From: Tridacna crocea
Taxonomy: Eukaryota > Mollusca > Bivalvia > Cardiida > Cardiidae
DNA: 64,000 nt
Direction: 5' to 3'
NCBI GenBank assembly: GCA_943736015.1
Contig: OX031060.1
Location: forward strand, 11,979,501 to 12,043,500
A model generated the notes under the pieces. It was not told the origin of the DNA. It was given only the letters and a program-made list of their open reading frames with translations, and did not search any database. Shown here piece after piece: positions 1 through 12,000 of the stretch (position 1 is its first letter; each line of letters opens with the position of its first letter). The position numbers and the translations under genes were made by a program.

Positions 1-11
1 TGATATCAACT
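1..11 (+). CDS. UTP20: UTP20 exon 1 of window (3' end only)
   Basis: The window opens inside an exon: eleven bases are followed at 12 by the strong donor gtaagtatt. Read in the phase needed by the next exon they give I-S-T. Supported only by the donor and the phase. Confidence 0.55.
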
Positions 12-3000
12 GTAAGTATTATCTAACAATAGCAATTGTAGCTATCTAGTAGAGCCTACTTACACCTTCAGACATTTTACTCTAGTTTCTTTTCCAAGCA
101 ACAGATTGTATTTTAACACCTGCTACTTGCCTCATTAAAAAATATTTGTAGACCATAAATCATGTGCATTAGATGATGTGATTTGTTTGTGAATGGGTAG
201 AAAATATGGGAAAAGGAGGAAGTGCTGGTTACCAGCATTCTTTCCCTTTTCCACAATACTTTAAAATGCTTCTTTTCCTTTGGGTCATCAAAGCAAGGAA
301 TTGTTTTGTTAAGACGTAACCCTTTACCAAACAATTCCTGGTTTTTACATCCCTAAGCTAGAAGCTCTTTGAAAACATGGTGGGGATAGGAGCTTTTTCT
401 CCTTATCTCACAATGTTTTCTACCCTTCTGGAAACTAATTTCAATTTTTGAGTTAGGTTTATGTTGTCATCTGCAAGTGTGTTCAGTTTGGACTAGTCTA
501 AAGTTTTTTGGTTTGGTAAAGAGTTAAGGTCCTAGACTACCACTTTAACTGCCATGAGATTGGATCTCAGCATGATTACACTTGTGTTTTGAGGATTGAT
601 AATACATGTAGTTGTTGAGAAAGCAGACAGTGGCTTAGAAATAACATAGTGAGAGATTTTAGTAAAATTGTAGAACTCATTACCAAACAACAATATTTTA
701 GGCTTGTCCAAATCGAAAGCATTTGCAGACGACAAAATAAAAGTGACTGAAAATTTGAAATTTGTTTTGTAAAGGGTAGAAAACCTTGTGGGAAAAAGGA
801 GAAAGTGCTGGTCACCAGCATTTTCTCCTTTTCCCACAATGTTTTCTAAAGGCTTCTTTCTCAGGGGCGTCAAAAGTAGGGATTGTGTGGTAATGGGTTA
901 ACCCTTTACCAGATGACAAAATTTAAGCCGTGTCCAAATTGAAAGCATTTGCAGATTCAACATTTTCAATATGGCTCAAACAATCATTTTCTGATGTAGT
1001 AGAAAACATTTTGGGAAAAGGAGAAAATGCTGGTTACCAGCATTTTCTCCTTTTCCCAAAATGTTTCCAAAAGGCTTCTTTTTCAGGGTCATTAAAAGGC
1101 TTCATCACGTGGTAAAGGGTTTAAAAAGAAACTCTTGGAGCAGATAGAGATACAGAAAACACAAGTTTTAATTTCCATAAATGCCATTTTTACTGTTGTG
1201 CTAATATAGCACAACAGTAAAAATGGCATTTATACAAATTAAAAACTTACGTGTTATCCGTGTAACTTATCCGTATAAGTTATTCATGTTATTGTGTTAT
1301 CCGGATTTTACTCTGGCATTACAAAATGGTGAAACATTCATTGATTTTTTTTTTCTTATTTTCTATAGGTGTTTAAGTCCAGTTTTCCTGCTGAAGATAT
1401 ATATGGTTTTGTTAGAAGACTTTTCAATATGCCTCTATTTGAAAAGGATGTTTTACCCCATCTGTTAACCTATTGTGATCGTCAAGTGTCCAAGAGTACA
1501 GAGTCACATGACTCTACATTGTTGTTGATTACTGAGCTGCTACTACATAAGTCACCTCTGCCTCAACATGGAGGGGAGCTTGAGGATACAGAAACTTACA
1601 TGCTGGATTTTGGTGTGAAGTAAGGTCCTCTAGTCATAATATCTTAACCCCAGAGAATGTTAACATCTATTCTGATCTAGAATCTACACTGTCAAGTACA
1701 TTGTGAATTATTTTGGCCAATATAAATCAATCTGAATGAAGATGATGTGTTCTGTTTTCCTGGTAAAGAATCATTTTCAATTGTTTCACAGATCATTACT
1801 CATATATACATTGTATATATTCAGACCAAATAATTTATTGTTATACTTTGAAATTGTTCATGAGAATCTATTTAGATATAAAGCAAATGATTTGTATTTG
1901 TTTCCAGATCGAAGTTACCAGACATGATAACTTCCATGATGAGAGAAGTGACATTGAAGAAAGACAGACACTCTCTTATAAAGTTTTGGTTTTCTCTGGT
2001 GTGTGCCCCTCATGTCAGGTAAACCTTATAACTGATGTTCTTAATGAGGTGGAAAAGTTAGTTGCTTGAATTCATTGGGGCAGTATTTTCCAGCCATATG
2101 TTACAGTTCTAAATTTCAGGACATGGCAGAAAGTTTTACCATACAACAAAATTTTATATTTGTCCTGTTGAAAGCATTTTCAGGTGACAAATGTGTCTAA
2201 AAAGCTATTATTTCTCTTTTGAAGGGAAGAAAACATTGTGAGAAATGGAGGAAATTATTGTAACCAGCATTTTCTCCCTTTTTATACGCCCGTCGAAGAT
2301 CACGTGGCAGGCGGGCGTCCGGGCGGGCGGTGTCCAGTTCTTTGTCTGGAGCATATCTCCAAAACTATTCTAGCTAGGGTTATGAAATTTCATGGGTGGA
2401 TAGATCTTATCAAGGGGGAGTGCAGTGCGCAGGAATCATTACTCTTGCTTGCCTAATTTTTGAGTTATTGCCCTTTGTTGTTTTTCATACTTGAATTTTG
2501 TCCGGAGCATATCTCCAAAACTATACTAGCTAGGGTTATGAAATTTCATGGGTGGATAGATCTTATCAAGGGAGGGTGCAGTGCGCAGGAATCATAATTC
2601 TTGCTTGCTTAATTTTTGAGTTATTGCCCTTTGTTGTTTTTCATACCTGAATTTTGTCCGGAGCATATCTCCAAAAGTATACTAGCTAGGGTTATGAAAT
2701 TTCATGGGTAGATAGATCTCATCAAGGGGGAGTGCAGTGCACAGGAATCATTACTCTTGCTTGCCTAATTTTTGAGTTATTGCCCTTTGTTGTTTTTCAT
2801 ACTTGAATTTGTCCGGAGCATATCTCCAAAACTATACTAGCTAGGGTTATGAAATTTCATGGGTGGATAGGTCTCATCAAGGGGAGTGCAGTGCACAGGA
2901 TTCATAACTCTTGCTTGCCTAATTTTTGAGTTATTGCCCTCTGTTGTTTTTCCTACTTGAATTTTGTCCGGGACATATCTCCAAAACTATACTAGCTAGG

Positions 3001-6000
3001 GTTATGAAATTTCATGGGTGGATAGATCTCATCAAGCAGTAGTGCAGTGCTTAGGAACCATAACTTTTGCTTGCTTAATTTTTGAGTTATTGCCCTTTGT
3101 TTTTTTTTCATACTTGAATTTTGTCTGGTGACTATCTCCAAAACTATACTAGCTAGGGTTATGAAATTTCATGGGTGGATAGATCTCATCAAGTGGGGGT
3201 GCAGTGCACAGGAATCATAACTCTTGCTTGCTTAATTTTTGAGTTAGTGCCCTTTGTTGCTTTTCATACTTGAATTTTGTCTGGAGCATATCTCCAAAAC
3301 TATACTAGCTAGGGTTATGAAATTTCATGGGTGGATAGATCTCATTAAGGGGGAGTGCAGTGCCCAGGAATCATAACTTTTGCTTGCCTAATTTTTGAGT
3401 TATTGCCCTCTGTTGTTTTTCATACTTGAATTTTGTCTGGTGCATGCCCCAGCTTTACAATTTGGGGTAAGACGGGCGTATCTTGGGAAAATTTGTCGCT
3501 CTTGTTCAACAATGTTTCCAAAAGCCGTCTACCATAAGATGGTCTTAAAATCAGAATTGTGTGGTAAAGGGTTAAACAATCTCTTGATTTCATGACCCTT
3601 GGGAAGAGGCCTTTTGAAAACATTGTTGATAAAGGTGAACATCTTGCTATACAGCGCTGTCTCCTTTTCCCTCATTTTTTTCTATCCTTTTAGAAAGCTT
3701 AAGCATATTTAAACATATTTATAGCCCCACAAAATGAATGTTTTTTTTTAATTTGTTGGTGCAAATGTTTTGAATTTAGAAGAGTCTAGAATCTGTCATT
3801 TTGGAAAGGGTTGAAACATTGTTTGAAAAGGGAGAGATACACATCTGAATTACTTGCTGTTTTTCCTACTAAAAAATTTTTCCAATACACGTACCTGTTT
3901 TCTGCAAGTGCGTCTTTAATAATTACTAATACCAATCATTTGACAAAGTCCTGTTTTGGCACATATTTACAGCCAAGTGACAATGTACTAATAATGATTT
4001 TTGACCATGAAAGTGGCCAGATAAACCAAGTGGACAGTTTTAGTCAAGAAAGAAGATAAAAATGTTTGCAGTTTCAGAAATGTTTCAGATAAGTGGTCAG
4101 TGTAGACCAAAGATCAGACTGCAAATACACAGGTGGGTTAGAGCATCTGCACGGTCAGGCGGATAGTTTACTACTTGTTCTGCTGACTTCATATATCTGA
4201 ATTGTAGAGAACATTGTGAAGATAGGAGAAAATGCTGGTAACCAACTATTTTTTCCACATTGTTTTCAATGGATGCCTTTGTCCAAGGATCTTTAAAACT
4301 CTGAATTGATGTGGTAAAGGGTTAAAAGCACCAAACCATTTGGTTAAGCCAATCAGAAGTTGTGTTACTTACAAACTTAGAAAATCTTGGAGAATAAGAC
4401 AAAGAATATTCTCAAGGATGGTTGGTGAATACGGGCCCAGATTACATTAATGAGAAAAAACTAAAATGGAGACTGAGGAATGCATTTGGCCAGAGTTGAA
4501 ATTTCTGTTTCTACTTTTCAGACCAGCCCGGCATGATGGATTGAAAGAAATTGTAGCAGAATTTGTCACAAACTGTCTGTTTGAGTCGCAGGTTCTGGAT
4601 AGTGACATCTGTTTCATCCTGACACAGGTTGTGGTTGCCATGGTAATGATTGAAGACAACACTGATATTTTTTCAGTAATCCCATCAGACCTTGTGTTTG
4701 AATGTCTTCCGTAAGTACTTAAAGCTCTGTATCTGAGCTCCAGATAGAGGGAGTGATTTGATCTCAAAATTGAAAATATTAATAATTTTCCATTAAACCC
4801 TATGTTGTGGGCACTCATTTGAATCATCTCATTGAGACAATTCTAATGAGCACCCACAACAATGGGTTTCAAAGATAATTATTGGATTTAGAATGCCATC
4901 ACTCCCTCTTTACTTGAGCTCTGACTGTATGTATTGTCCAGTGGTATGTGTTTGTGCAGTGTATAGCACCGGTTGAAAGCATAAAGCTTATTGTAGAGGA
5001 CTTCAGAACCTTACTTAATCTCCAAATATAGCGTCTTGCATGGCTCATTCGTAAAGGATTGTTGAATTGGTAAATCCTCACCCAAGTGCAGAGTTTTTCT
5101 TCGGATTGCCCTGAGGCAATACACTTTTGGGCCTTGATCTGGTTCAGAGAAAATCCAGAACACGCTTGAAAAAGTAAGTTGTTGCAGTTAGAAGGTTAAC
5201 AAGAAGACGGAAAAGATCTTAAAGCTAAGTTACTGTATTGTATATTTGTACTATATTTTATATTTATACTGTGTTGGATACTCATAAATACTGTATTACA
5301 GGTAGATTACTGTTGTATGACCTGATTGGTCATTTCATACTCAGTCCAGACTCTGAACCACTCTAAAAGAGAAGGCATTTGAAAATATTTTAGGAAAAAA
5401 AAACAGACTGGTAATCTGCATTTTCTTCTATACCTATATTTTTCTACCTGGTCTAAGATAGAAATCATCATCTTGGCAATATTTAACCCATAACTCTTTA
5501 CCACACAATCCTGACTTTTAACGATTCTGAGAAAGAAGCCTATAGAAAACATTGTGGGAAAAGGAGAAAATGCTGGTAAACAGAATTGTCTCCTTTTCCC
5601 ACAATGTCTTCTACCCTTCTGAAATCAAAATTCATTTTTTGAGTCATATTTATTTGTCGTCTGCAAGTGCTTTCAGTTTGGACTAGTCCAAAATTTTGTC
5701 GTTTGGTAAAAGGTTAAACAACATATCAAAAATATCAGACCTATCCAACTGGAAGTCATTTGCAGATGACATTTCATTTGGTTCAATTGATTGGATAGAA
5801 AACATTGTGGGAAAAGGAGAAAATGCTGGTTACCGGTTTTTTGTCCTTTTCCCAAAATGTTTTCAAAAGGCCTTTTCCTCAGGGTCGTTAAAAGTTGTCA
5901 CTGTGTGGTAAAGGGTTAATTTGTCATTTGCGGATGCTTTTAGTTTGTTCTTGGTCCAAAATTTCATTTATTTCTAAAGAGGTAAGATAAAAAAAAGTCC

Positions 6001-9000
6001 CTGTGCTTTGGTCCTGATTATACAGGTGCATGTTCCATTTCAGGAGAAATTCAAGCAATGTCCACTTTCTCAGATTTGTTGATATGTACCTATCACATGC
6101 TGCCAAACTGAAAGTTGAGGATCTTTTAACAGAGAGCAATTTCAAGAGAATATTCCCTATGTTGCAACAGAATTTATCATCTCCAAAATCAATGGTAAGC
6201 AGAGTTGTGTATTGAAACTTCTGAACTCTTAAACAAAGAATAAATATTTAGACTTTTCCCCATTCAAAGCTTTATCAGATTGGAGATAAACCACTCTTAT
6301 AAGTTATGAGGCACAATAAATAATCAACAGGGTTGAGAGCCTCAACCTCAAAACTCACAACATGGTTTATTTAACCCTTTACTCCATAGATACTCATTTC
6401 CACGCATTGCTTATAGGAGTCTTTGGAAAACATTGTGGCAAAAGGTGAAATTGCTCGTGACGAGCAATTTCACCTTTAGTCACAATGTTTTCTATGCTAT
6501 CAAAAGGTGTCATATACACATAAGAAACAGCATCATCCTTGCTGTTATTTAGGGCCAGTTAGAGATGCTATAGAAATGCCTTATGGGGTAAAGGGTTAAG
6601 AAATAATCTTCTTTCTAGTGTGGTTTATCATTCAATAAACCACAGTTGTGAGTTATGAGGCACAGTAAATAATCTACAAGGGTGATATTTCAATTCTAAC
6701 AAGGCCAATTCATAAAGAAAGGAAAACAAGTTCAAATTTAGAGTAAAAGCATGGATGAACATTATGTTCCATTGAATAACTCACACATTGAAAGATGTCA
6801 CTCGATATAGAATGATGTCACTCTACATGGATTGTCGCAGATTTTACCACGCTTTCCTTGCACTGTGTTTATAGAGCCGAATTCGTGTGTCATGTTAGAA
6901 TGATCAATAAATCATGATAGAAAGAAGATTAATTTGATCCTGACATGACCAACTCTTAATGAAAGGAAATAAGTTCACACTTGGAGGAGAGACACAGATG
7001 CAGATTATATCCCATTGAATAACTGACTTGCCTACTTTATACAGAATGATGTCACTGTTTATAGAATGATGTCACACTATATAGAGAATAACATAGATTT
7101 TACCAGACTTTCGTTGCTCTGTGTTTGTAGTGCAGAATTTATGTGTCATGTTAGAATGTATATTTTTTGACAATGCACATTTCTTTTAATTTACAGGTTA
7201 GAATGTTTACCTTAAGGATACTGACCCAGTTCAAATTCCCTTTGCCAGAATCAGTAAGTATAATGTGTAGAAATTCTTTCAATGTTCTCAGATATTTTAT
7301 AAGTGAAAACTTTGTGATTGTGAATGTAAAAGTGAACCATTTCTCTTTGTACCTTTTATATGTATTAGTATGAAAGTTTAATTTCACTTACATGTATTTA
7401 GTAGGTTATTGGTTGATAGTCTAAAATGCTGCGCATTGAAAAGATAGTTTACGGACACATAGGGAATGTCCTGTTTCAACTGCATTAGCTTAGATCATTT
7501 TCAAAAAGCAACAAAAAAATGCATTATTGCAATAAAGAACAAATGATAACAATTTAGCACCGTGACAAGCAAGACAAGTATTTTATATTGCAATATGTTA
7601 TCAATAATCAAGAAGAGTATTCTTATAGAATTATGTTATCAATTGTTCGATAGAGGTATCAATCAATACACAAAGAGTTTTCACCTACTTTCCTACTTTA
7701 GGATGCTGAAGTACAAGACGTGTTGACCATCTGTCTGTATGCTGAGATGGTGCCAGCCACTGTACAAACCTACAGAGATAAACTGAGATATTTGCAGAAG
7801 TTAGAACATACAGATATTCAGAAATGTATACAAAATGAATTCCTACAACAGGTAAACTAATAGATATGGTGATATAATCTACTTTATCACAGTGTAGGCT
7901 GTTGTGTAGCACAGATCTCTTGTTCGATCTTGTTCGAGCTCAGAATCCCTACAAAGCTCCAGATAGGGAGAGTGATTTCGATTTCTTAATTGAAAATCCT
8001 AGTTTTTCCCCACAAAACCCTATGTTGTGGGTACTCATTAGAATTGTCTCATTGAGACAATTCCAATGAGTACCCACAACATAGGGTTTCAAAAAGAAAT
8101 AATGGATTTAGAATACCATCACTCTTTTCCCTCTTATCTGGAGCACTGTTGGACTCTAGTTGTGTTTTGGTGAATGAGTTTCATGTCTAGGGCAGTATTC
8201 ACCAATAATTGTAAGTGTTGGTGTTAATTTCTGATTTTGAAGATGAAGCATCTGATTGGCTGATCATTTTTTGTCTCAGTCATTTAATTATAAGTAGATA
8301 GTTCAAGATTTGGAAACACTGCAGATTTGATTTCATTTGTGTTTTTTTTTTCTTGAAATAAAGTGTTGGGCCTCTCCTTTTCATTTTTCTTTTTCCATGC
8401 ATATAGGTGTCTTCTGATAAGTTTTATCTAATTTCTAATTGGAAAAATCATTAGGAGCACTGATAGTTTCTTTCTGTACAATTTCTGTTAGTTTAGTTTA
8501 AACGTATTTATTTTACATCGATTGAGAAACAAGTTCTTACAACTTATACTAATCTCTCGAGATTCTGCTTCCTGGGAACTACACCAGTACTCAAGCAGAA
8601 TGTGTGGGCTAATGAAATATCCCAAAGTTGACACCCGCTCCCAGGTATTGAACTCAGGACCCTTAGGTTATGAGGCTGACGCTCTACCTCTCCACCACGG
8701 ACACCATGTTAGTTAGTTTAATGGATTGAAGGAGTTTAATGGAATGAAGGAAGACTGGGAAAGAAATCCTGTACTTGACCTCAACTACTGGCTAAACACT
8801 TGATATGAGTTAACCCTCTGACAAACAACCCTGCATTTCTGTGACCTTGAGAAAAATGCTTTTAAAAATATCTTTGAAATAGGAGATAATGCTGGATAAT
8901 GCTGGTATATCCAGCATTATTTCTGTTTTACAAAATATTCCAATCGTTGGGACATATCTATATAATTATTGTCTTCAGATCCTTTCAATTTGCACAAGTC

Positions 9001-12000
9001 TAACATTTTGTTTTTAGGTAAAGAGTTACATTATTTCACTACTTGTAGGGTGCATTTGCACAAGACCACTTTGGCAAAAAAGAAACAATTGGAAACTTCA
9101 ATGACTGTAGCCTTCTGGAAATTTTATAGACTGCATTTAATATATAACTATGTACCTTTTTTTCTTTTTATTCTTTTATTATAGGTCCCTTTGAGATATT
9201 TGATTGGTTGCTTGTTCATCAATTTCAAATTGTTATGGCAGCCAGTCTTGGAGCTTATTACAAGTCATGCTCATGGAATTGAAAAGACAGAATTTTGGAA
9301 AATCTTTGGTAAACATTTGTCAGAGGCTTCAGAGAGATGTCGTAAGTAATTCTTTTTTTCTTTCTTTCTTTATTCAGAATTTGCAATGGCTAACAGTAAA
9401 GAGTAATTTCTAATTTTAAATTCTAGACCAAGCCATGTCATTGGCCAGTCTTTCTTGAGCAATTGGATGCCTAGCCTTGAAATTTAGAATTGGAATTGAA
9501 TGTAGAGAAGTTGATTGACTTTGGTCCTTGTTCTGTTGGAAACAATATTGGAAATTTTCAGATCTGTCGAAGGGTGTGTGTTTTCTGTTTCAATCTTTTA
9601 GTACATCTTTGCAAGAACTGTGTGATTTTAGAACTCGGCCGCTTGCCAGCATTTTGTCCTTTTCTCTTTTTTTCAAAAGCAAAACCCATAATTTCAATCA
9701 TATATAAACCTTTACCATACAATACCTGGTTTTTAAAACCCTGATATAGAAGCTATCTGAAAACATTGTGTGAAAAGGAGAAAATGCTGGTAACCAGCAT
9801 TTTCTCCTTTTTCCCACAATATTTTCTACCCTGCTGGAAACAAACTTCAATTTTCGAGTTATTTTTATTTTGTCGTCTGCAACTGCTTTCAATTTGGACC
9901 TGTCTAAAATTTTGTTGTTTTGGAAAGGGTTAATATGTCAAATGCTAGTACTTCCTAAATAGATTTTCCTACAATATTGTTAAGGGTCAAACATGAATGA
10001 GGAGAACATTTCATCAGATGTTTTTTTCTTGTTGTTGTTTTTCATCTCTTGCTTATATCATCAACCTATATGTTTGTTATTTTCCTGCAGGTGAAGAAGT
10101 ATATGAAGATTCTGAATTAACTGAAAACGAAATGGAAGACAATGATAGCCTTAGACCTGTATTTTCTAGTAGCATGGAAGAAGTTGTGTATGAGCATCAA
10201 AGCCCAGATTTCAACAACTTCAGAATACAGCTATGGAAAGGCATGAACAATTTTCCTGAAAAATGTGAACCCAAGTCAAAAGTATTTGTGCCACTCTTCT
10301 TTGATTTTTTGAGGTAAGAAAGTTAAATACTCTTTGTTCACTTGATGTTCAGTTAAGATTTAGATTAATCCTGAGGTTCGTAGTTTCTTTTCCAACAATA
10401 CTAGCTGTAATGTTGATGTCCTTTAGCAAGGTACAGCATAGCCCTAGCCATGTTCTTGTGAAAAAAAAGGGTACCAGTCAGCTGTTAGGGTTAGTTGATA
10501 TTATTACTATTACTACTATTATATAACCAGCAAAAAAGAAAAAAAAAAGAAAAAAACTGTGGTCTAAAAGCAAATGCTGCAAACCAGTTTGTTTTTTTGA
10601 TAGGAATAGAAAATACAGTGGGAAAAGAAAAATATGCTTATGACTAGTATTTTCTCCTATTCCCACAATGTTTTCAAAAGAATTCTACCTCTGGGTTGTT
10701 AAAACTTATGATTGGCTATAGAGCGAACCAACTTTCTTTTAACTGTTTACCAAACAAAAAAATCTTTAACTAGTCTAAATTGAAAGCATTTTCAGAAGAC
10801 AAAAAAACACATGACTCAAAAATTGAAACTTGACTTTGGAAGAGTACAAAACATTGTGGGAAAAGGAGAAAATGCTGGTTTCCAGCATTTTCTCCTTTTC
10901 CCATAGTGTTTTCAGAAGGCTTCTTCCTCGGGGTCGTAAAAACCAGGGATTGTTTGGTAAAGGATTAAAGGATAATGGCAGTAAAATTAATTTCAGACTG
11001 GAATACTACAATGTGGAAGATAATCAGGCACCCTCACAGAATATCCTTAGAGAGCACTTGGACAGTGCCCTCAGCTCCACAGCTACCCCTAAATCTCAAG
11101 ATAAAGGGATGAACAAGAACGTTGGAAGTGACAGAAAGATTAAAGAGAAAAAGAAGGAGAATGGAGAAATAGGTGATGACTTAAGAAAAAATATAGAAGA
11201 TTTACCATTCTAACATGATATGTGAATTCAGGTCTATAAACAAAGTGCAATGAAAGCGTGCTAAAATCTATGTTATTCCATATAGAGTGACGTCATTTTA
11301 TGTAGAGTGACGTCATTCTGTATGAAGTAAGTAAATAAGTTATCCAATGGAACATAAACTGCATGTGTTTTTACTCCAAGTATGAACTTGTTTTCCCTTA
11401 ACTCTTTACCACTCGACAAAATTTTAGACTGGTCCAAATTGAAAGCTTTTGCAGAAGACAAAATAAAGGTGACTGAAAAATTGAAATTTGTTCTGGGAAG
11501 GGTAGAAAACACTGTGGGAAATGGAGAAAATGCTGGTTACCAGCATTTTCTCCTTTTCCTACAGTGTTTTCAAAAGGCTTCTTTCTCAGGGGCGTCAAAA
11601 GTAGGGATTGTGTGGTAATGGGTCAATTAAGAGTTGGTTATATTAGAATCCACATAATCTTCTTTCTATCGTGATGTATCAATCAATAAACCACATTGTA
11701 AGTTATGAGGCATAATGAATAGCCCTCGTGGATTATTTATTGTGCTTCATAACTCACAATTATGGTTTATTGAATGATAAACCATGAAAGAAGATTATTT
11801 CTTAAATAGATGATGTGCCAGATGAAAATGAAACATATCCTACTGAAAGCTTAAAAAGTGCATTGACAGTTACATCACATCGGCCAAGTACTTCAGCTGC
11901 AGGGAGGCATTCATTAGTTCACAGACCTTACACTAGAAGTCAGGGTAAAGTCGAAGATATGGAAGAAGATAGTAGTGATGAAGAGGAGGAATTGGAAACT

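Larger units (their letters stand above)
2135..3575 (-). mobile_element. family A MITE split by a Helentron-like element
   Basis: The left part (about 2135-2280) runs to cagcattttctccctttt; the right part (about 3506-3575) resumes with caacaatgtttcc and ends ggtaaagggttaa. Between them lies the tandem-repeat element at 2281-3505, so that element is the younger insertion. Confidence 0.8.

Noticed and set aside
532..873. Recurring open frames with similar peptides on both strands (for example endings like FSVTFILSSANAFNLDQSKILS)
   Set aside because: They are translations of family A MITE arms, occur on both strands of non-genic copies, start and stop at random and carry stops or indels in sister copies.
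2238..2456. Open frame through the head of the tandem-repeat element
   Set aside because: It begins in a family A remnant and runs into minisatellite units; other units break the frame.
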